Assembly (NCBI GenBank): GCA_946183415.1
Contig: CAMHAM010000017.1
Coordinates: forward strand, 1-61,663
Reading direction: 5' to 3'
Length of the DNA: 61,663 nt
Origin: an uncultured Prevotella sp.
Lineage (GTDB): Bacteria; Bacteroidota; Bacteroidia; Bacteroidales; Bacteroidaceae
The notes below the pieces were generated by a model, which had not been told where the DNA came from, searched no databases, and saw only the letters and a list, made by a program, of their open reading frames with translations. Positions 1 through 8,226 of this stretch are shown one piece after another. Position numbers and translations under genes: made by a program. Each line of letters begins with the position of its first letter. Positions within the stretch are counted from its first letter, which is position 1.

Positions 1-109
1 TTGCACCTCTTGATTCTCGTCAATTACAAAAAAGACATATACCTTATTAATTATAATATAAAGCTACGTTAATTTCTGATAAATACAACAGATATTAGCA
101 GAAAACACG

Positions 110-117
110 TAACTTTG
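110..117 (+). promoter_or_regulatory. Promoter -7 box for the first lipoprotein gene
   Basis: TAACTTTG matches the Bacteroidetes -7 consensus TAnnTTTG and lies 25 bp before the ATG. I see no clear TTG at the -33 position. Positions 1-109 are AT-rich with no recognisable gene. Confidence 0.6.
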
Positions 118-142
118 CACTCGAAAATAAAACATCAAAGAG

Positions 143-742
143 ATGAAGAAGATTAAAATTGCAGCACTGGCACTTGTTTGCCTTATGACAATCAGTTGTG
201 GAAATATGAATCAAATCATGGGCGCCATGAGCGGAAAGGGAGCCATCAACGCCATCACCAGCGTCATCGGTTTGGATAAGTTATCGGCCAAAGGACTGAT
301 TGGTTCCTGGAGATACAGTCGTCCTGGTTGCGCTTTCACAACTGAGAACCTACTGGCAAAAGCTGGCGGCGAGATGGCTGCTGTTCAGATTGAAGAGAAA
401 ATTCAGCCCTACTACCAACAGGTTGGCATTACCTCTGACAACACCTATATTATATTTAATGAAGACGGCACGTTCTCAGCAAAGATCATAGGCACGCCTC
501 TTAAAGGTACCTACACCTTCGACGAGGCTGCTGCAAAGATTACACTGAAAACCATGCTGTTTAGCACCAACTGCTATGCCAAGCGCGAGTACGGCGGCAT
601 CTCTGTGCTTTTTGAAGCCAACAAGCTGCTGACCCTCTTGCAGACGATTGCAGCATTCAGCGGCAATCAGAACCTACAGGCCATTGGCAACATCAGCAAG
701 CAATACGATGGTGTTCGAATCGGATTTGACATGACCAAGTAA
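143..742 (+). CDS. DUF4923-like lipoprotein
   Basis: This 199-residue protein begins with a lipoprotein signal: charged start MKKIK, hydrophobic stretch, and the lipobox TISC with the lipidated cysteine at residue 19. It should sit in the outer or inner membrane facing the periplasm. The mature part (about 50-199) has a lipocalin-like pattern, with a GSWRYSRPGCAF strand near residue 54 and a GTYTFDEAAAKITL strand near 122. This resembles the Bacteroidetes family DUF4923, whose function is unknown. It has its own promoter and stands alone, with argR downstream under a separate promoter. The name rests on remembered family features and is moderately sure; the lipoprotein call is firm. Confidence 0.75.
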   Translation: MKKIKIAALALVCLMTISCGNMNQIMGAMSGKGAINAITSVIGLDKLSAKGLIGSWRYSRPGCAFTTENLLAKAGGEMAAVQIEEKIQPYYQQVGITSDNTYIIFNEDGTFSAKIIGTPLKGTYTFDEAAAKITLKTMLFSTNCYAKREYGGISVLFEANKLLTLLQTIAAFSGNQNLQAIGNISKQYDGVRIGFDMTK

Positions 743-807
743 AAACCTTGCATTAGCATATTTATTCACCAATATTCGCTAAGGATTAAAAGATTTATGC
801 AATTTTA

Positions 808-839
808 TTTGGTAGTATGCACGAAATTGTATACTTTTG
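808..839 (+). promoter_or_regulatory. argR promoter (-33 TTTG, -7 TACTTTTG)
   Basis: TTTG at 808-811 and TACTTTTG at 832-839 are 20 bp apart, the usual Bacteroidetes layout. The promoter lies inside the longest possible argR reading frame (ATG at 817), so translation must start downstream of it, at 868. Confidence 0.75.
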
Positions 840-848
840 CACGCGAAA

Positions 849-866
849 TCTGAATAAATATACTGC
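849..866. promoter_or_regulatory. Possible ARG box overlapping the argR leader
   Basis: TCTGAATAAATATACTGC matches the left half and centre of the classic ARG box TnTGAATwwwwATTCAnw and loses three positions in the right half. It lies between the predicted transcription start and the ATG, where a bound repressor would block argR itself. The match is by eye and the Bacteroidetes consensus may differ. Confidence 0.35.
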
Positions 867-867
867 A

Positions 868-1344
868 ATGAAAGTAAAGAACAACCGTTTAGAGGCACTT
901 CGACTCATCATTTCGAGTCAGCAGATGGGTAGCCAGGACGAGCTGTTAGCAGCCCTCCAGAAGGAAGGTTTCAAGCTCACCCAAGCTACTCTCAGCCGTG
1001 ATTTGAAACAGTTGAAAGTAGCCAAAGCAGCCTCCATGAGTGGCAACTATGTATATGTGCTGCCCAACGAAACGATGTATAAGCGAGTCAGCACCCCCAA
1101 TAGTGTCCGCGAGATGCTGAAGGTGCCAGGCTTCGTCAGCATTAACTTCGCAGGCAACATCGGTGTCATTAAGACGCGCCCTGGCTATGCCAGTTCGATA
1201 GCCTGGAACATCGACAACAGTGACATTCCCATCATTCTGGGAACCATTGCGGGCGACGACACCATATTTATAGCAATTAAAGAAGGCATCAAGCATCAGG
1301 AGGTCATTGAAGCCCTGAGCGATGTGGTACCAAATATGAGATAA
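868..1344 (+). CDS. argR: Arginine repressor ArgR
   Basis: ArgR is the hexameric, arginine-sensing DNA-binding regulator of arginine synthesis and breakdown. The 158-residue product has an N-terminal winged helix (about 1-70; SQDELLAALQKEGF, then TQATLSRDLKQLKVAK as recognition helix) and a C-terminal arginine-binding and oligomerisation domain (about 85-158, including GTIAGDDTIFIA). The start at 868 gives the usual family length of about 150-157; the in-frame ATG at 817 lies upstream of the promoter and is rejected. The gene is followed after 5 bp by the acyltransferase and then argG and argC, so the regulator heads the operon it probably controls. An imperfect ARG box in its leader suggests autoregulation. 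Confidence 0.93.
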   Translation: MKVKNNRLEALRLIISSQQMGSQDELLAALQKEGFKLTQATLSRDLKQLKVAKAASMSGNYVYVLPNETMYKRVSTPNSVREMLKVPGFVSINFAGNIGVIKTRPGYASSIAWNIDNSDIPIILGTIAGDDTIFIAIKEGIKHQEVIEALSDVVPNMR

Positions 1345-1349
1345 TCATC

Positions 1350-1961
1350 ATGGAAGAAATTGAAATTGAAGTTTTAGTGGCAGGTCCAGAGCATGAGATA
1401 TATGTAGACACCATTCTGGACACTATTGCCGAAGCAGCGAAAGTGCGAGGTACGGGTATTGCCAAACGAACACACGAGTACCTGACAAAGAAAATGCTGG
1501 AAGCCAAAGCCGTGATAGCCTTGACAAAGGATGGGCGCTTTGCGGGATTCAGTTATATCGAGACCTGGGAGAACCAACAGTATGTCACCACCTCAGGACT
1601 GATCGTTCATCCCGACTTCCGTGGGCACCATGTTGCCAAGCGCATCAAGGACATGACCTTCACACTGGCTCGTACCCGCTGGCCTCATGCAAAGATTTTC
1701 TCGCTGACAAGTGGCGCTGCCGTCATGGCGATGAACACGGCACTGGGATACCAGCCTGTGACTTTCGCCGACCTTACTGAAGACGAAGCCTTCTGGAAAG
1801 GTTGCGAAGGGTGCTGCAACGTCGACGTACTTCATCGCACAGGCAGGAAATACTGCATCTGCACAGCCATGCTGTATGATCCGACAGAGCACCTGCCCGC
1901 CAAGATCTCTGATGAAGTGATAGAGCGCATACGCAAGATTGACGGAAAGATTAAAAAATAA
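1350..1961 (+). CDS. GNAT-family N-acyltransferase in the arginine operon
   Basis: This 203-residue protein has the GNAT fold: a strand-rich region with GFSYIETW near residue 71 and an acyl-CoA-binding block (about 90-105) reading LIVHPDFRGHHVAKRIK, close to the family pattern R/Q-x-x-G-x-G/A. A cysteine-rich stretch (CEGCCN near 154, CIC near 170) is unusual and could bind metal. It lies 5 bp after argR and 19 bp before argG. Bacteroides make arginine through N-succinylated intermediates, so the likely role is acylation of glutamate, the first pathway step, using succinyl-CoA or acetyl-CoA. That role is inferred from position; the family call is firm. Confidence 0.8.
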   Translation: MEEIEIEVLVAGPEHEIYVDTILDTIAEAAKVRGTGIAKRTHEYLTKKMLEAKAVIALTKDGRFAGFSYIETWENQQYVTTSGLIVHPDFRGHHVAKRIKDMTFTLARTRWPHAKIFSLTSGAAVMAMNTALGYQPVTFADLTEDEAFWKGCEGCCNVDVLHRTGRKYCICTAMLYDPTEHLPAKISDEVIERIRKIDGKIKK

Positions 1962-1980
1962 AATGTAAAAATATAAAGAT

Positions 1981-3183
1981 ATGGCAAACAAGAAAGTTGT
2001 GGTAGCTTTTTCGGGTGGACTTGACACCAGCTACACTGTAATGAAATTAACCCAGGACGGCTGGGACGTATATGCAGCCTGCGCCAATACAGGCGGATTC
2101 AGCGAAGAACAGCTGAAGAAGAACGAAGAGAACGCCTATAAACTGGGCGCAGTCCAGTATGTCACCCTCGATGTGACTCATGAGTATTACGAGAAGTCGC
2201 TGAAATATATGATCTTCGGCAACGTGCTGCGTAACAACTGCTATCCCATCTCCGTCAGCAGCGAACGTATCTTCCAGGCCATCGCCATTGCCCGCTATGC
2301 CAAGGAAATCGGGGCTGATGCCATCGCTCATGGCTCGACAGGTGCAGGCAACGACCAAATCCGCTTCGATATGACCTTCCTCGTGATGGCTCCCGGCGTG
2401 GAAATCATCACCCTGACTCGCGACAAGAAACTGACTCGCAAGGAAGAGGTTGACTATCTGAATGAGCACGGATTCAATGCCGATTTCGCTAAACTGAAGT
2501 ATAGCTACAACGTAGGTATCTGGGGAACCAGCATCTGCGGCGGCGAGTTGCTCGACCCCACACAGGGACTGCCTGAGGATGCTTACCTGAAGCATGTCAC
2601 AGCTCCAGAAAAGGAGGCTACACTGAAGATTACATTCGACAAGGGCGAGATCGTAGCCGTGAATGGCGAGAAGTTCGACGATAAAATCAAGGCCATCCAG
2701 AAGATCGAGGAAATCGGAGCTTCTTACGCTATTGGCCGCGACGCCAACGTGGGCGACACCATCATCGGCATCAAGGGTCGTGTAGGCTTCGAGGCCGCAG
2801 CTCCCAAGCTGATCATCGAGGCTCACCGCCTGTTAGAGAAGTCGACTCTGAGCAAGTGGCAGCAGTACTGGAAAGACCAGGTGGCCAACTGGTATGGCAT
2901 GTTCCTCCACGAGAGCCAATATCTGGAGCCTGTGATGCCCGATATCGAGGCCATGCTGACATCGAGCCAGCGCCATGTGACAGGAACATCCATCCTGAAA
3001 CTTCGTCCCTACGGATTCGAGACCGTTGGTATCGACTCAGAGAACGACTTGACAAAATCGAAGCTTGGCGAGTATGGTGAGACCCAGACAGGCTGGACTG
3101 CCGACGAGGCTAAGGGCTTCATCAAGCTTTCAAGTACACCGCTGCGTGTCTACTATGGTATCCATAAGGACGAGAAGAGATGA
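1981..3183 (+). CDS. argG: Argininosuccinate synthase ArgG
   Basis: ArgG joins citrulline and aspartate with ATP to give argininosuccinate, the next-to-last step of arginine synthesis, in the cytoplasm. The 400-residue protein opens with the N-type ATP pyrophosphatase P-loop AFSGGLDTSYTVMKL (residues 9-23) and carries HGSTGAGNDQIRFD (about 118-131), the conserved nucleotide and citrulline site of the family. Length matches bacterial ArgG (about 400). The stop codon overlaps the argC start by four bases (ATGA), so the two are translationally coupled. Confidence 0.96.
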   Translation: MANKKVVVAFSGGLDTSYTVMKLTQDGWDVYAACANTGGFSEEQLKKNEENAYKLGAVQYVTLDVTHEYYEKSLKYMIFGNVLRNNCYPISVSSERIFQAIAIARYAKEIGADAIAHGSTGAGNDQIRFDMTFLVMAPGVEIITLTRDKKLTRKEEVDYLNEHGFNADFAKLKYSYNVGIWGTSICGGELLDPTQGLPEDAYLKHVTAPEKEATLKITFDKGEIVAVNGEKFDDKIKAIQKIEEIGASYAIGRDANVGDTIIGIKGRVGFEAAAPKLIIEAHRLLEKSTLSKWQQYWKDQVANWYGMFLHESQYLEPVMPDIEAMLTSSQRHVTGTSILKLRPYGFETVGIDSENDLTKSKLGEYGETQTGWTADEAKGFIKLSSTPLRVYYGIHKDEKR

Positions 3184-4145
3184 TAAAGATAGGAATACTG
3201 GGAGCAGCAGGCTATACAGGCGGAGAACTCATCCGCCTGCTGCTTAACCACCCAGAGGCAGAGATTGTCTTCGCCAACTCTGAGAGCAACGCAGGCAACC
3301 TCGTCAGCGATGTCCACGAAGGACTGATTGGCGAGACAGACCTAAAGTTTACCGATGCGATGCCCTTCGATGCAGTCGATGTCGTATTCTTCTGCTTCGG
3401 ACATGGCAAGAGCGAGGCATTCCTCAAGGAGCACACCATCCCTGAGAATGTCAAGATCATCGATCTGGCACAGGACTTCCGAATCAAGGGCAATCACGAT
3501 TATGTCTACGGCCTGCCCGAGATCAACAAGGAGGAAATCCAGAAAGCCCAGCATATCGCTAATCCAGGCTGTTTTGCCACTTGCATTCAGGTGGCATTGC
3601 TGCCTGCAGCCTATCTCAACCTGCTAAAAGAGGATGTAGCTGTCAATGCCATCACAGGTTCTACAGGCGCTGGTCAGAAGCCAGGAGCCACCACCCATTT
3701 CTCTTGGCGCACGGGCAACCTGAGCATCTACAAGCCTTTCCAGCACCAGCACATCGCGGAGATCCGCCAGTCGCTGAAGCAGGTACAGGGTTATCTCGAT
3801 GCCGACATCGACTTTATCCCCTATCGTGGCGACTTTGCCCGAGGCATCTTCTGTACAGCCGTTGTCAAGACACCAGCCCCAGTGGAGGATGTCATCGAGG
3901 CCTACAAGGACTTCTATCAGGATGCAGCCTTCACCCACTATAGCGACAAGGCCCTCGACCTGAAGCAAGTGGTGAATACCAACAAGGCGCTCGTCCACGT
4001 CGAGAAATACGGCAACAAACTGCTCATCACCTCCTGCATCGACAACCTGCTGAAAGGCGCAGTAGGCCAGGCCGTCCAGAACATGAACCTGATGTTTGGC
4101 ATCGACGAGACCTCAGGCCTCCGCCTGAAAGCATCAGCCTTCTAA
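3180..4145 (+). CDS. argC: N-acyl-gamma-glutamyl-phosphate reductase ArgC
   Basis: ArgC reduces N-acylglutamyl phosphate to the semialdehyde with NADPH, the third step of ornithine synthesis. The 321-residue protein starts with a Rossmann motif GILGAAGYTGGEL (residues 4-16) and has the catalytic cysteine in NPGCFATC (C131). GSTGAGQKPG near residue 160 is the conserved substrate loop. It overlaps argG by four bases and is followed after 8 bp by the first kelch regulator. In this group the acyl group is probably succinyl rather than acetyl, judging from the carbamoyltransferase at 22687. Confidence 0.95.
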   Translation: MIKIGILGAAGYTGGELIRLLLNHPEAEIVFANSESNAGNLVSDVHEGLIGETDLKFTDAMPFDAVDVVFFCFGHGKSEAFLKEHTIPENVKIIDLAQDFRIKGNHDYVYGLPEINKEEIQKAQHIANPGCFATCIQVALLPAAYLNLLKEDVAVNAITGSTGAGQKPGATTHFSWRTGNLSIYKPFQHQHIAEIRQSLKQVQGYLDADIDFIPYRGDFARGIFCTAVVKTPAPVEDVIEAYKDFYQDAAFTHYSDKALDLKQVVNTNKALVHVEKYGNKLLITSCIDNLLKGAVGQAVQNMNLMFGIDETSGLRLKASAF

Positions 4146-4153
4146 TCACCATC

Positions 4154-5833
4154 ATGGTAAAAAAGGGCATACTCATTCTGATCAGTTTCCTTGCCCTGTC
4201 TACAGCAGCGGCACAGGAAACCACATCAGATCATCCCACAGAATCAGCATGCCCCTTTATCAAGATCGAACCAGAACGACTGGCCAATCTGAACATCCCC
4301 CGCTTTGGAAATGCCATCTTCTGTGCCAATGGCGAGATGACAGTAACTGGAGGCCACACCTCCGGCTTTATCCCTACAGCCACAGCCGAGTATTATAAAG
4401 ACGGCAAGTGGCACCTCCTTCAGATGGTCTACCCTCACGATACTGGCTGCAGCGTACTCCTTAAATCAGGGAAGGTCCTGTTGGCAGGCGGCTACGAGAA
4501 GAATCTGGGCATAGGCCAGACCCATGCTGTTGAGATGTACGACCCACAGAGCCACACCTTCGATGGATTTGGCTGCATGGAACAGAAACGGACACAATTC
4601 ACAGGACTGGAGCTCGACAGCGGACATGTCGTCTTGTCAGGCAACTGGTATCACGACGATGCCATAGAGCTGTTCGATGGCGAAGCCAGTTTCACATACG
4701 TCAAAGACGTATCCACCCAGCGCAACTTCCCCCACATTTTTCAGATAGCCAAAGACGACGCTATCTTTTTCAGCAGCACAGACATCAAAGGCAACACGCT
4801 CGACACGATTATCATCGACCGTCTGAAAGGTGAACCCTTCACCCATCCTCTGTTCGATGTCTGGAAGCCTTTATTCATTCCACTGAATCAGCGTAGCGAC
4901 GATAGTTTCATAGGCAACAAGGAAGCAGGCCAATACGCCTACCTGTTCCCTGTTAAGGACAAGGAAGGTCAGGTAGCCATTGCCAAATGCGAAGGCATGG
5001 ATTTCTCTCTGCTCCCCACAGACTATCCCGTTCCCATGTTTTTTCAAGAAGGAAGGATCCTATACTATTCTCAGGTCCTGACAGACAAGAAAGCGCATCG
5101 AGGCTATATGCTGGGAACTGACGACAGGCTCAGCGAGACCAATCGTCATTATATCCTCTCTATCGACTATAACCAGTCGCCAGCCACACTGACACTCTAC
5201 TATACCGATCCTACGGCGGAGATGCACAACACCACACCCATGCTCACCCCTGATGGCAATCTGATGCTGGCAGGAGGGAAGATCCAACTCAATGCCAGTG
5301 GGAACTTCCGTCCAAGCAGTGCCGTCTTCCTGTTCCGTTTTGGCAGCGAGGCAGAAACTGAGAGAAGCGGACTTCCCACATGGAGCATGATTATTTTACT
5401 CCTGGCTGGCTTCATCGCAGTGTCCTGTATCATATACTTATTTGTATATAAGAAGCGTCATCCTGTCATCGAAGAGCAGACATCTGAAAGTGCATCAGCA
5501 AGCAGAGAACTCTTCCAGCGGATATGTCGACTGATGGACGAAGAGAGGCTTTACCTCAATAGCGAGTTAAAAGTCTCTGACATCAGCCAGCGTCTTGGCA
5601 CCAACAAGCGTTATGTCTCCGATTGTATCAAGCTCCATAAAGGCTGCGCTTTTTCATATTTCGTCAATACCTATCGCATCGAATATGCCAAGCAACTCCT
5701 CCGTCAGAATCCGGAAAAGAAAATGACAACCATCAGTTGGGAATCAGGCTTTGCCAATGACACCACCTTCTTCAGAACATTCAAAGCCTTCACTAACATG
5801 CCCCCCAAAGAGTGGCTGTCACAAAACGACTAA
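4154..5833 (+). CDS. Membrane regulator: kelch propeller, one helix, AraC domain (copy 1)
   Basis: The 559-residue product starts with a cleavable signal (about 1-20, ending AAAQ). Residues about 30-395 form kelch or galactose-oxidase-like blades, seen as repeated strands such as GGHTSGFIPTATAEYY and LLAGGYEKNLGIGQT. One membrane helix (about 410-432) leads to a cytoplasmic AraC helix-turn-helix at about 455-559 (VSDISQRLGTNKRYVSD, then SGFANDTTFFRTFKAFT). The protein therefore looks like a one-component sensor: a periplasmic ligand domain tied directly to a DNA-binding domain, without kinase or receiver. It starts 8 bp after argC and has no promoter of its own that I can see. Its ligand is unknown. 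The copy at 5912 is a close paralogue. Confidence 0.82.
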   Translation: MVKKGILILISFLALSTAAAQETTSDHPTESACPFIKIEPERLANLNIPRFGNAIFCANGEMTVTGGHTSGFIPTATAEYYKDGKWHLLQMVYPHDTGCSVLLKSGKVLLAGGYEKNLGIGQTHAVEMYDPQSHTFDGFGCMEQKRTQFTGLELDSGHVVLSGNWYHDDAIELFDGEASFTYVKDVSTQRNFPHIFQIAKDDAIFFSSTDIKGNTLDTIIIDRLKGEPFTHPLFDVWKPLFIPLNQRSDDSFIGNKEAGQYAYLFPVKDKEGQVAIAKCEGMDFSLLPTDYPVPMFFQEGRILYYSQVLTDKKAHRGYMLGTDDRLSETNRHYILSIDYNQSPATLTLYYTDPTAEMHNTTPMLTPDGNLMLAGGKIQLNASGNFRPSSAVFLFRFGSEAETERSGLPTWSMIILLLAGFIAVSCIIYLFVYKKRHPVIEEQTSESASASRELFQRICRLMDEERLYLNSELKVSDISQRLGTNKRYVSDCIKLHKGCAFSYFVNTYRIEYAKQLLRQNPEKKMTTISWESGFANDTTFFRTFKAFTNMPPKEWLSQND

Positions 5834-5859
5834 CAATTTTTGTATTGTTAGTCGTTTTT
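5825..5859 (+). terminator. Terminator hairpin after the first kelch regulator
   Basis: A perfect 13-bp stem (AACGACTAACAAT with ATTGTTAGTCGTT) and 6-nt loop is followed by a T-rich run. The left arm includes the stop codon at 5831-5833. The same DNA overlaps the conserved dyad that precedes the next promoter. Confidence 0.75.
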
Positions 5860-5901
5860 CTTAAATTGTAAGTTTACCAACACTTGTTTTTGCTACTTTT
5901 G
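5827..5901 (+). promoter_or_regulatory. Conserved dyad operator and promoter for the second regulator
   Basis: Positions 5827-5873 match 7632-7678 at 37 of 47 bases by hand alignment. Inverted arms ACTAACAATT (5829-5838) and AATTGTAAGT (5864-5873) flank a shared TAGTCGTTTTTC (5849-5860). The -7 box TACTTTTG is at 5894-5901, 45 bp after the start of that core; in the other copy it is 46 bp. The arrangement fits an operator, plausibly of the kelch/AraC proteins themselves. Confidence 0.6.
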
Positions 5902-5911
5902 CAAAACTTGT

Positions 5912-7630
5912 ATGAAGATTCATATCATCTATTGTACACTACTCTGCTGTCTTCTGACATCCCTTCCAACGACAGCTCAGACGTCTGTTCCTTCAGAGAG
6001 CAGTCGACAAACGGCATGTCCAATGGTCAATATCGAAGCAGAGAAACTCTCAGACATGACAACAGCCCGTTCTGGGCACAGCGTCTTCCGTATAGGACAA
6101 GAGATCGTTGTGGTGGGAGGTCACACCTTAGGATTCATCCCCGTAAAGACAGCTGAATACTATAAAGATGATGAATGGACCCAGATGCCCACCGTCTATG
6201 ATCACGACGGAGGGCTCAGCCTCGTTATGAAGACAGGCAAGGTCTTGCTGGCTGGAGGTTTCGAGAAGCATGTGGGCATCGGACAAACCTTTGTAGCTGA
6301 GATGTACGATCCCCAGACCCGCAGTTTCGAGGGCTTTGGTTGTCTCGACAAGAAGCGTGCCTTTGCCTCCGCCGTCGAACTCGACAGCGGAAACGTCTTC
6401 ATCACTGGCAACTGGCATGAAGGAGATGAGATAGAGTGTTTCGATGGCGATTGTAACTTCACGTTCGTCAAGGAAGTCACGACAGACCGTCGTCTGCCCT
6501 ATATCTTTCGTACAGCCCCTGACGATGCCGTGATTCTGGGAGGATGCGACTCTTACGGACATCGAATCGACAGCATTGTGGCTGATCGTCTGAAGGGCGA
6601 ATCGTTTCCTGTCCCCTTGTTGAACCTGTGGCATCCCCTTTCTTTCGAACTATCCTACAACACTGAGGAGAGTTTCATTGGCGATGAATCGAAACATGTT
6701 TATGCCTATCTGATGCCTGCCGAGGACAAGAATGGGCGCATTGCTATCATCAAAGTACAGGGACTTGACTTCTCGCTGTTGCCCACCTCCTGCCCCATCC
6801 CTACTGAGACTGATTGGGGAGATATCGAGTATATCTCGCCTATACTCACTGACCAGCAGGCCCAACGAGGTTATATGATAGGTCGCGACAAGGATCGACG
6901 TATCTATGTGCTCTGCATCGAATACGCCAAAGCCATTGACGACAAGAGCGCCCCACTAACTCTCTACTATACGACTCCTTTACCTGAGGCTGGAAATGGA
7001 CGCGTGATTCTCACTGCCGAGGGCGACTTGATGCTGATTGGAGGTGTCTCTGGCTCTGACTTCACACCTTTCAAGACTGTGTTCCTGATACATTTTGGCA
7101 CCCAAGGCGCTGTTAAGGAAAGCAAGACCGACTGGCTTTGGATAGGACTGACGCTGGTAATACTGCTGATTCTGGCTTTGGTGGTTTTCCAAGACTTCAG
7201 ACGTCGTCGCATCCCCCAACCATTACCCATCAAGGAACCAGTGCAGACACCTGTCGTCGAAAATGCAAAAGGCCTCAGACTGTCAACTGATACAGACGAG
7301 GTATTGATACAGCGCATCTGCAATCTGCTGGAACAAGAGCAACTCTATCTGAACTGCGAGCTGAAAGTGGCTGATATCGCCGACAAGTTGGGTACCAACA
7401 AACGATATATCTCCGACTGTATCAATACCCAGAAGGGCATCACCTTCATCCAACTGGTCAACAACTATCGCATCGACTACGCCAAACGACTGCTCAAAAG
7501 CAGTCCTGACATCAAAATCACCGAGGTCTACATCAAATCAGGCTTCGCCAATGAGACATCGTTCTTCCGTGTCTTCAAGGCACTCACAGGTCTGACCCCC
7601 AACCAGTACAAATTCAGGAAAGACACGTAA
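5912..7630 (+). CDS. Membrane regulator: kelch propeller, one helix, AraC domain (copy 2)
   Basis: This 572-residue paralogue of the preceding gene has the same order: signal peptide (1-22, ending TTAQ), kelch blades (about 35-395), one helix (about 408-426), a linker, and a C-terminal AraC domain (about 466-572; VADIADKLGTNKRYISD and SGFANETSFFRVFKALT). The helix-turn-helix is much more alike between the copies than the propeller, suggesting related operators but different ligands. The start is fixed by the signal peptide, yet the -7 box ends only 10 bp before the ATG, so the mRNA should have almost no leader. Gene order suggests it controls the secreted proteins that follow. Confidence 0.82.
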   Translation: MKIHIIYCTLLCCLLTSLPTTAQTSVPSESSRQTACPMVNIEAEKLSDMTTARSGHSVFRIGQEIVVVGGHTLGFIPVKTAEYYKDDEWTQMPTVYDHDGGLSLVMKTGKVLLAGGFEKHVGIGQTFVAEMYDPQTRSFEGFGCLDKKRAFASAVELDSGNVFITGNWHEGDEIECFDGDCNFTFVKEVTTDRRLPYIFRTAPDDAVILGGCDSYGHRIDSIVADRLKGESFPVPLLNLWHPLSFELSYNTEESFIGDESKHVYAYLMPAEDKNGRIAIIKVQGLDFSLLPTSCPIPTETDWGDIEYISPILTDQQAQRGYMIGRDKDRRIYVLCIEYAKAIDDKSAPLTLYYTTPLPEAGNGRVILTAEGDLMLIGGVSGSDFTPFKTVFLIHFGTQGAVKESKTDWLWIGLTLVILLILALVVFQDFRRRRIPQPLPIKEPVQTPVVENAKGLRLSTDTDEVLIQRICNLLEQEQLYLNCELKVADIADKLGTNKRYISDCINTQKGITFIQLVNNYRIDYAKRLLKSSPDIKITEVYIKSGFANETSFFRVFKALTGLTPNQYKFRKDT

Positions 7631-7631
7631 T

Positions 7632-7707
7632 CGACTTACAATTCGTGCAATGATAGTCGTTTTTCAAAATATGTAAGTGGACGAAACAGATTATTTTCCT
7701 ATCTTTG
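7632..7707 (+). promoter_or_regulatory. Second copy of the dyad operator with promoter
   Basis: This copy has arms ACTTACAATT (7634-7643) and ATATGTAAGT (7669-7678), core TAGTCGTTTTTC (7654-7665) and -7 box TATCTTTG (7700-7707). Spacing between core and right arm is identical to the first copy. It sits directly after the stop of the second regulator and before the secreted protein pair. Confidence 0.6.
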
Positions 7708-7737
7708 CCAAAAATAACAACTAATCACTGTTTAATT

Positions 7738-8226
7738 ATGAAGAAGAAACTAACTTGGATTTTAACCCTTTTGGCTTTCCTGTTATTGATACCACAGGAA
7801 TCAAAAGCAGTCGATGAGGTGGAGACACTTATCATCCAGATGAAGAACGGCACTGAAAACACGTTCTTCTTGAAAGATAAACCCAAAGTCACATTTGAAG
7901 GTGTCAACCTCAAGGTGAGTGCTACGACTGGCGATGTCAGCTTTGCCCTTGCCGATGTCCTGCGCTTCACTTACGACAAGCGATCGACGACAGGCATCAA
8001 CGAAGGAATTACCACCCCCACAGGAGTAGCTTTCGAAGGCGATGTGCTTGTTATCAGCCAACTCAAAGCGAATGCCACTGCCAGCATCTACGCCCTCGAT
8101 GGTAAGCTGATCCGTCAGCTGAAACCTCATCGCGCAGGAACCTATCGCATCAGTCTCTCTGGATTGCCCTCTGGGCTCTATCTCGTCAAAGCAGATAACG
8201 TCACCTATAAAATCACCAAGCGATGA
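7738..8226 (+). CDS. Small secreted protein with type IX secretion sorting domain
   Basis: The 162-residue product has a signal peptide (about 1-25, ending ESKA). Its last 70 or so residues resemble the type A sorting domain of the Bacteroidetes type IX system: strands VLVISQLKANATASIYAL and LPSGLYLVKADN, then a basic end ITKR. Such proteins cross the outer membrane and are anchored at the surface or released. The middle part has no family I recognise. The start at 7738 is chosen because the in-frame ATG at 7705 lies inside the -7 box and because 7738 begins a proper signal peptide. It overlaps the next gene by four bases. Confidence 0.8.
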   Translation: MKKKLTWILTLLAFLLLIPQESKAVDEVETLIIQMKNGTENTFFLKDKPKVTFEGVNLKVSATTGDVSFALADVLRFTYDKRSTTGINEGITTPTGVAFEGDVLVISQLKANATASIYALDGKLIRQLKPHRAGTYRISLSGLPSGLYLVKADNVTYKITKR

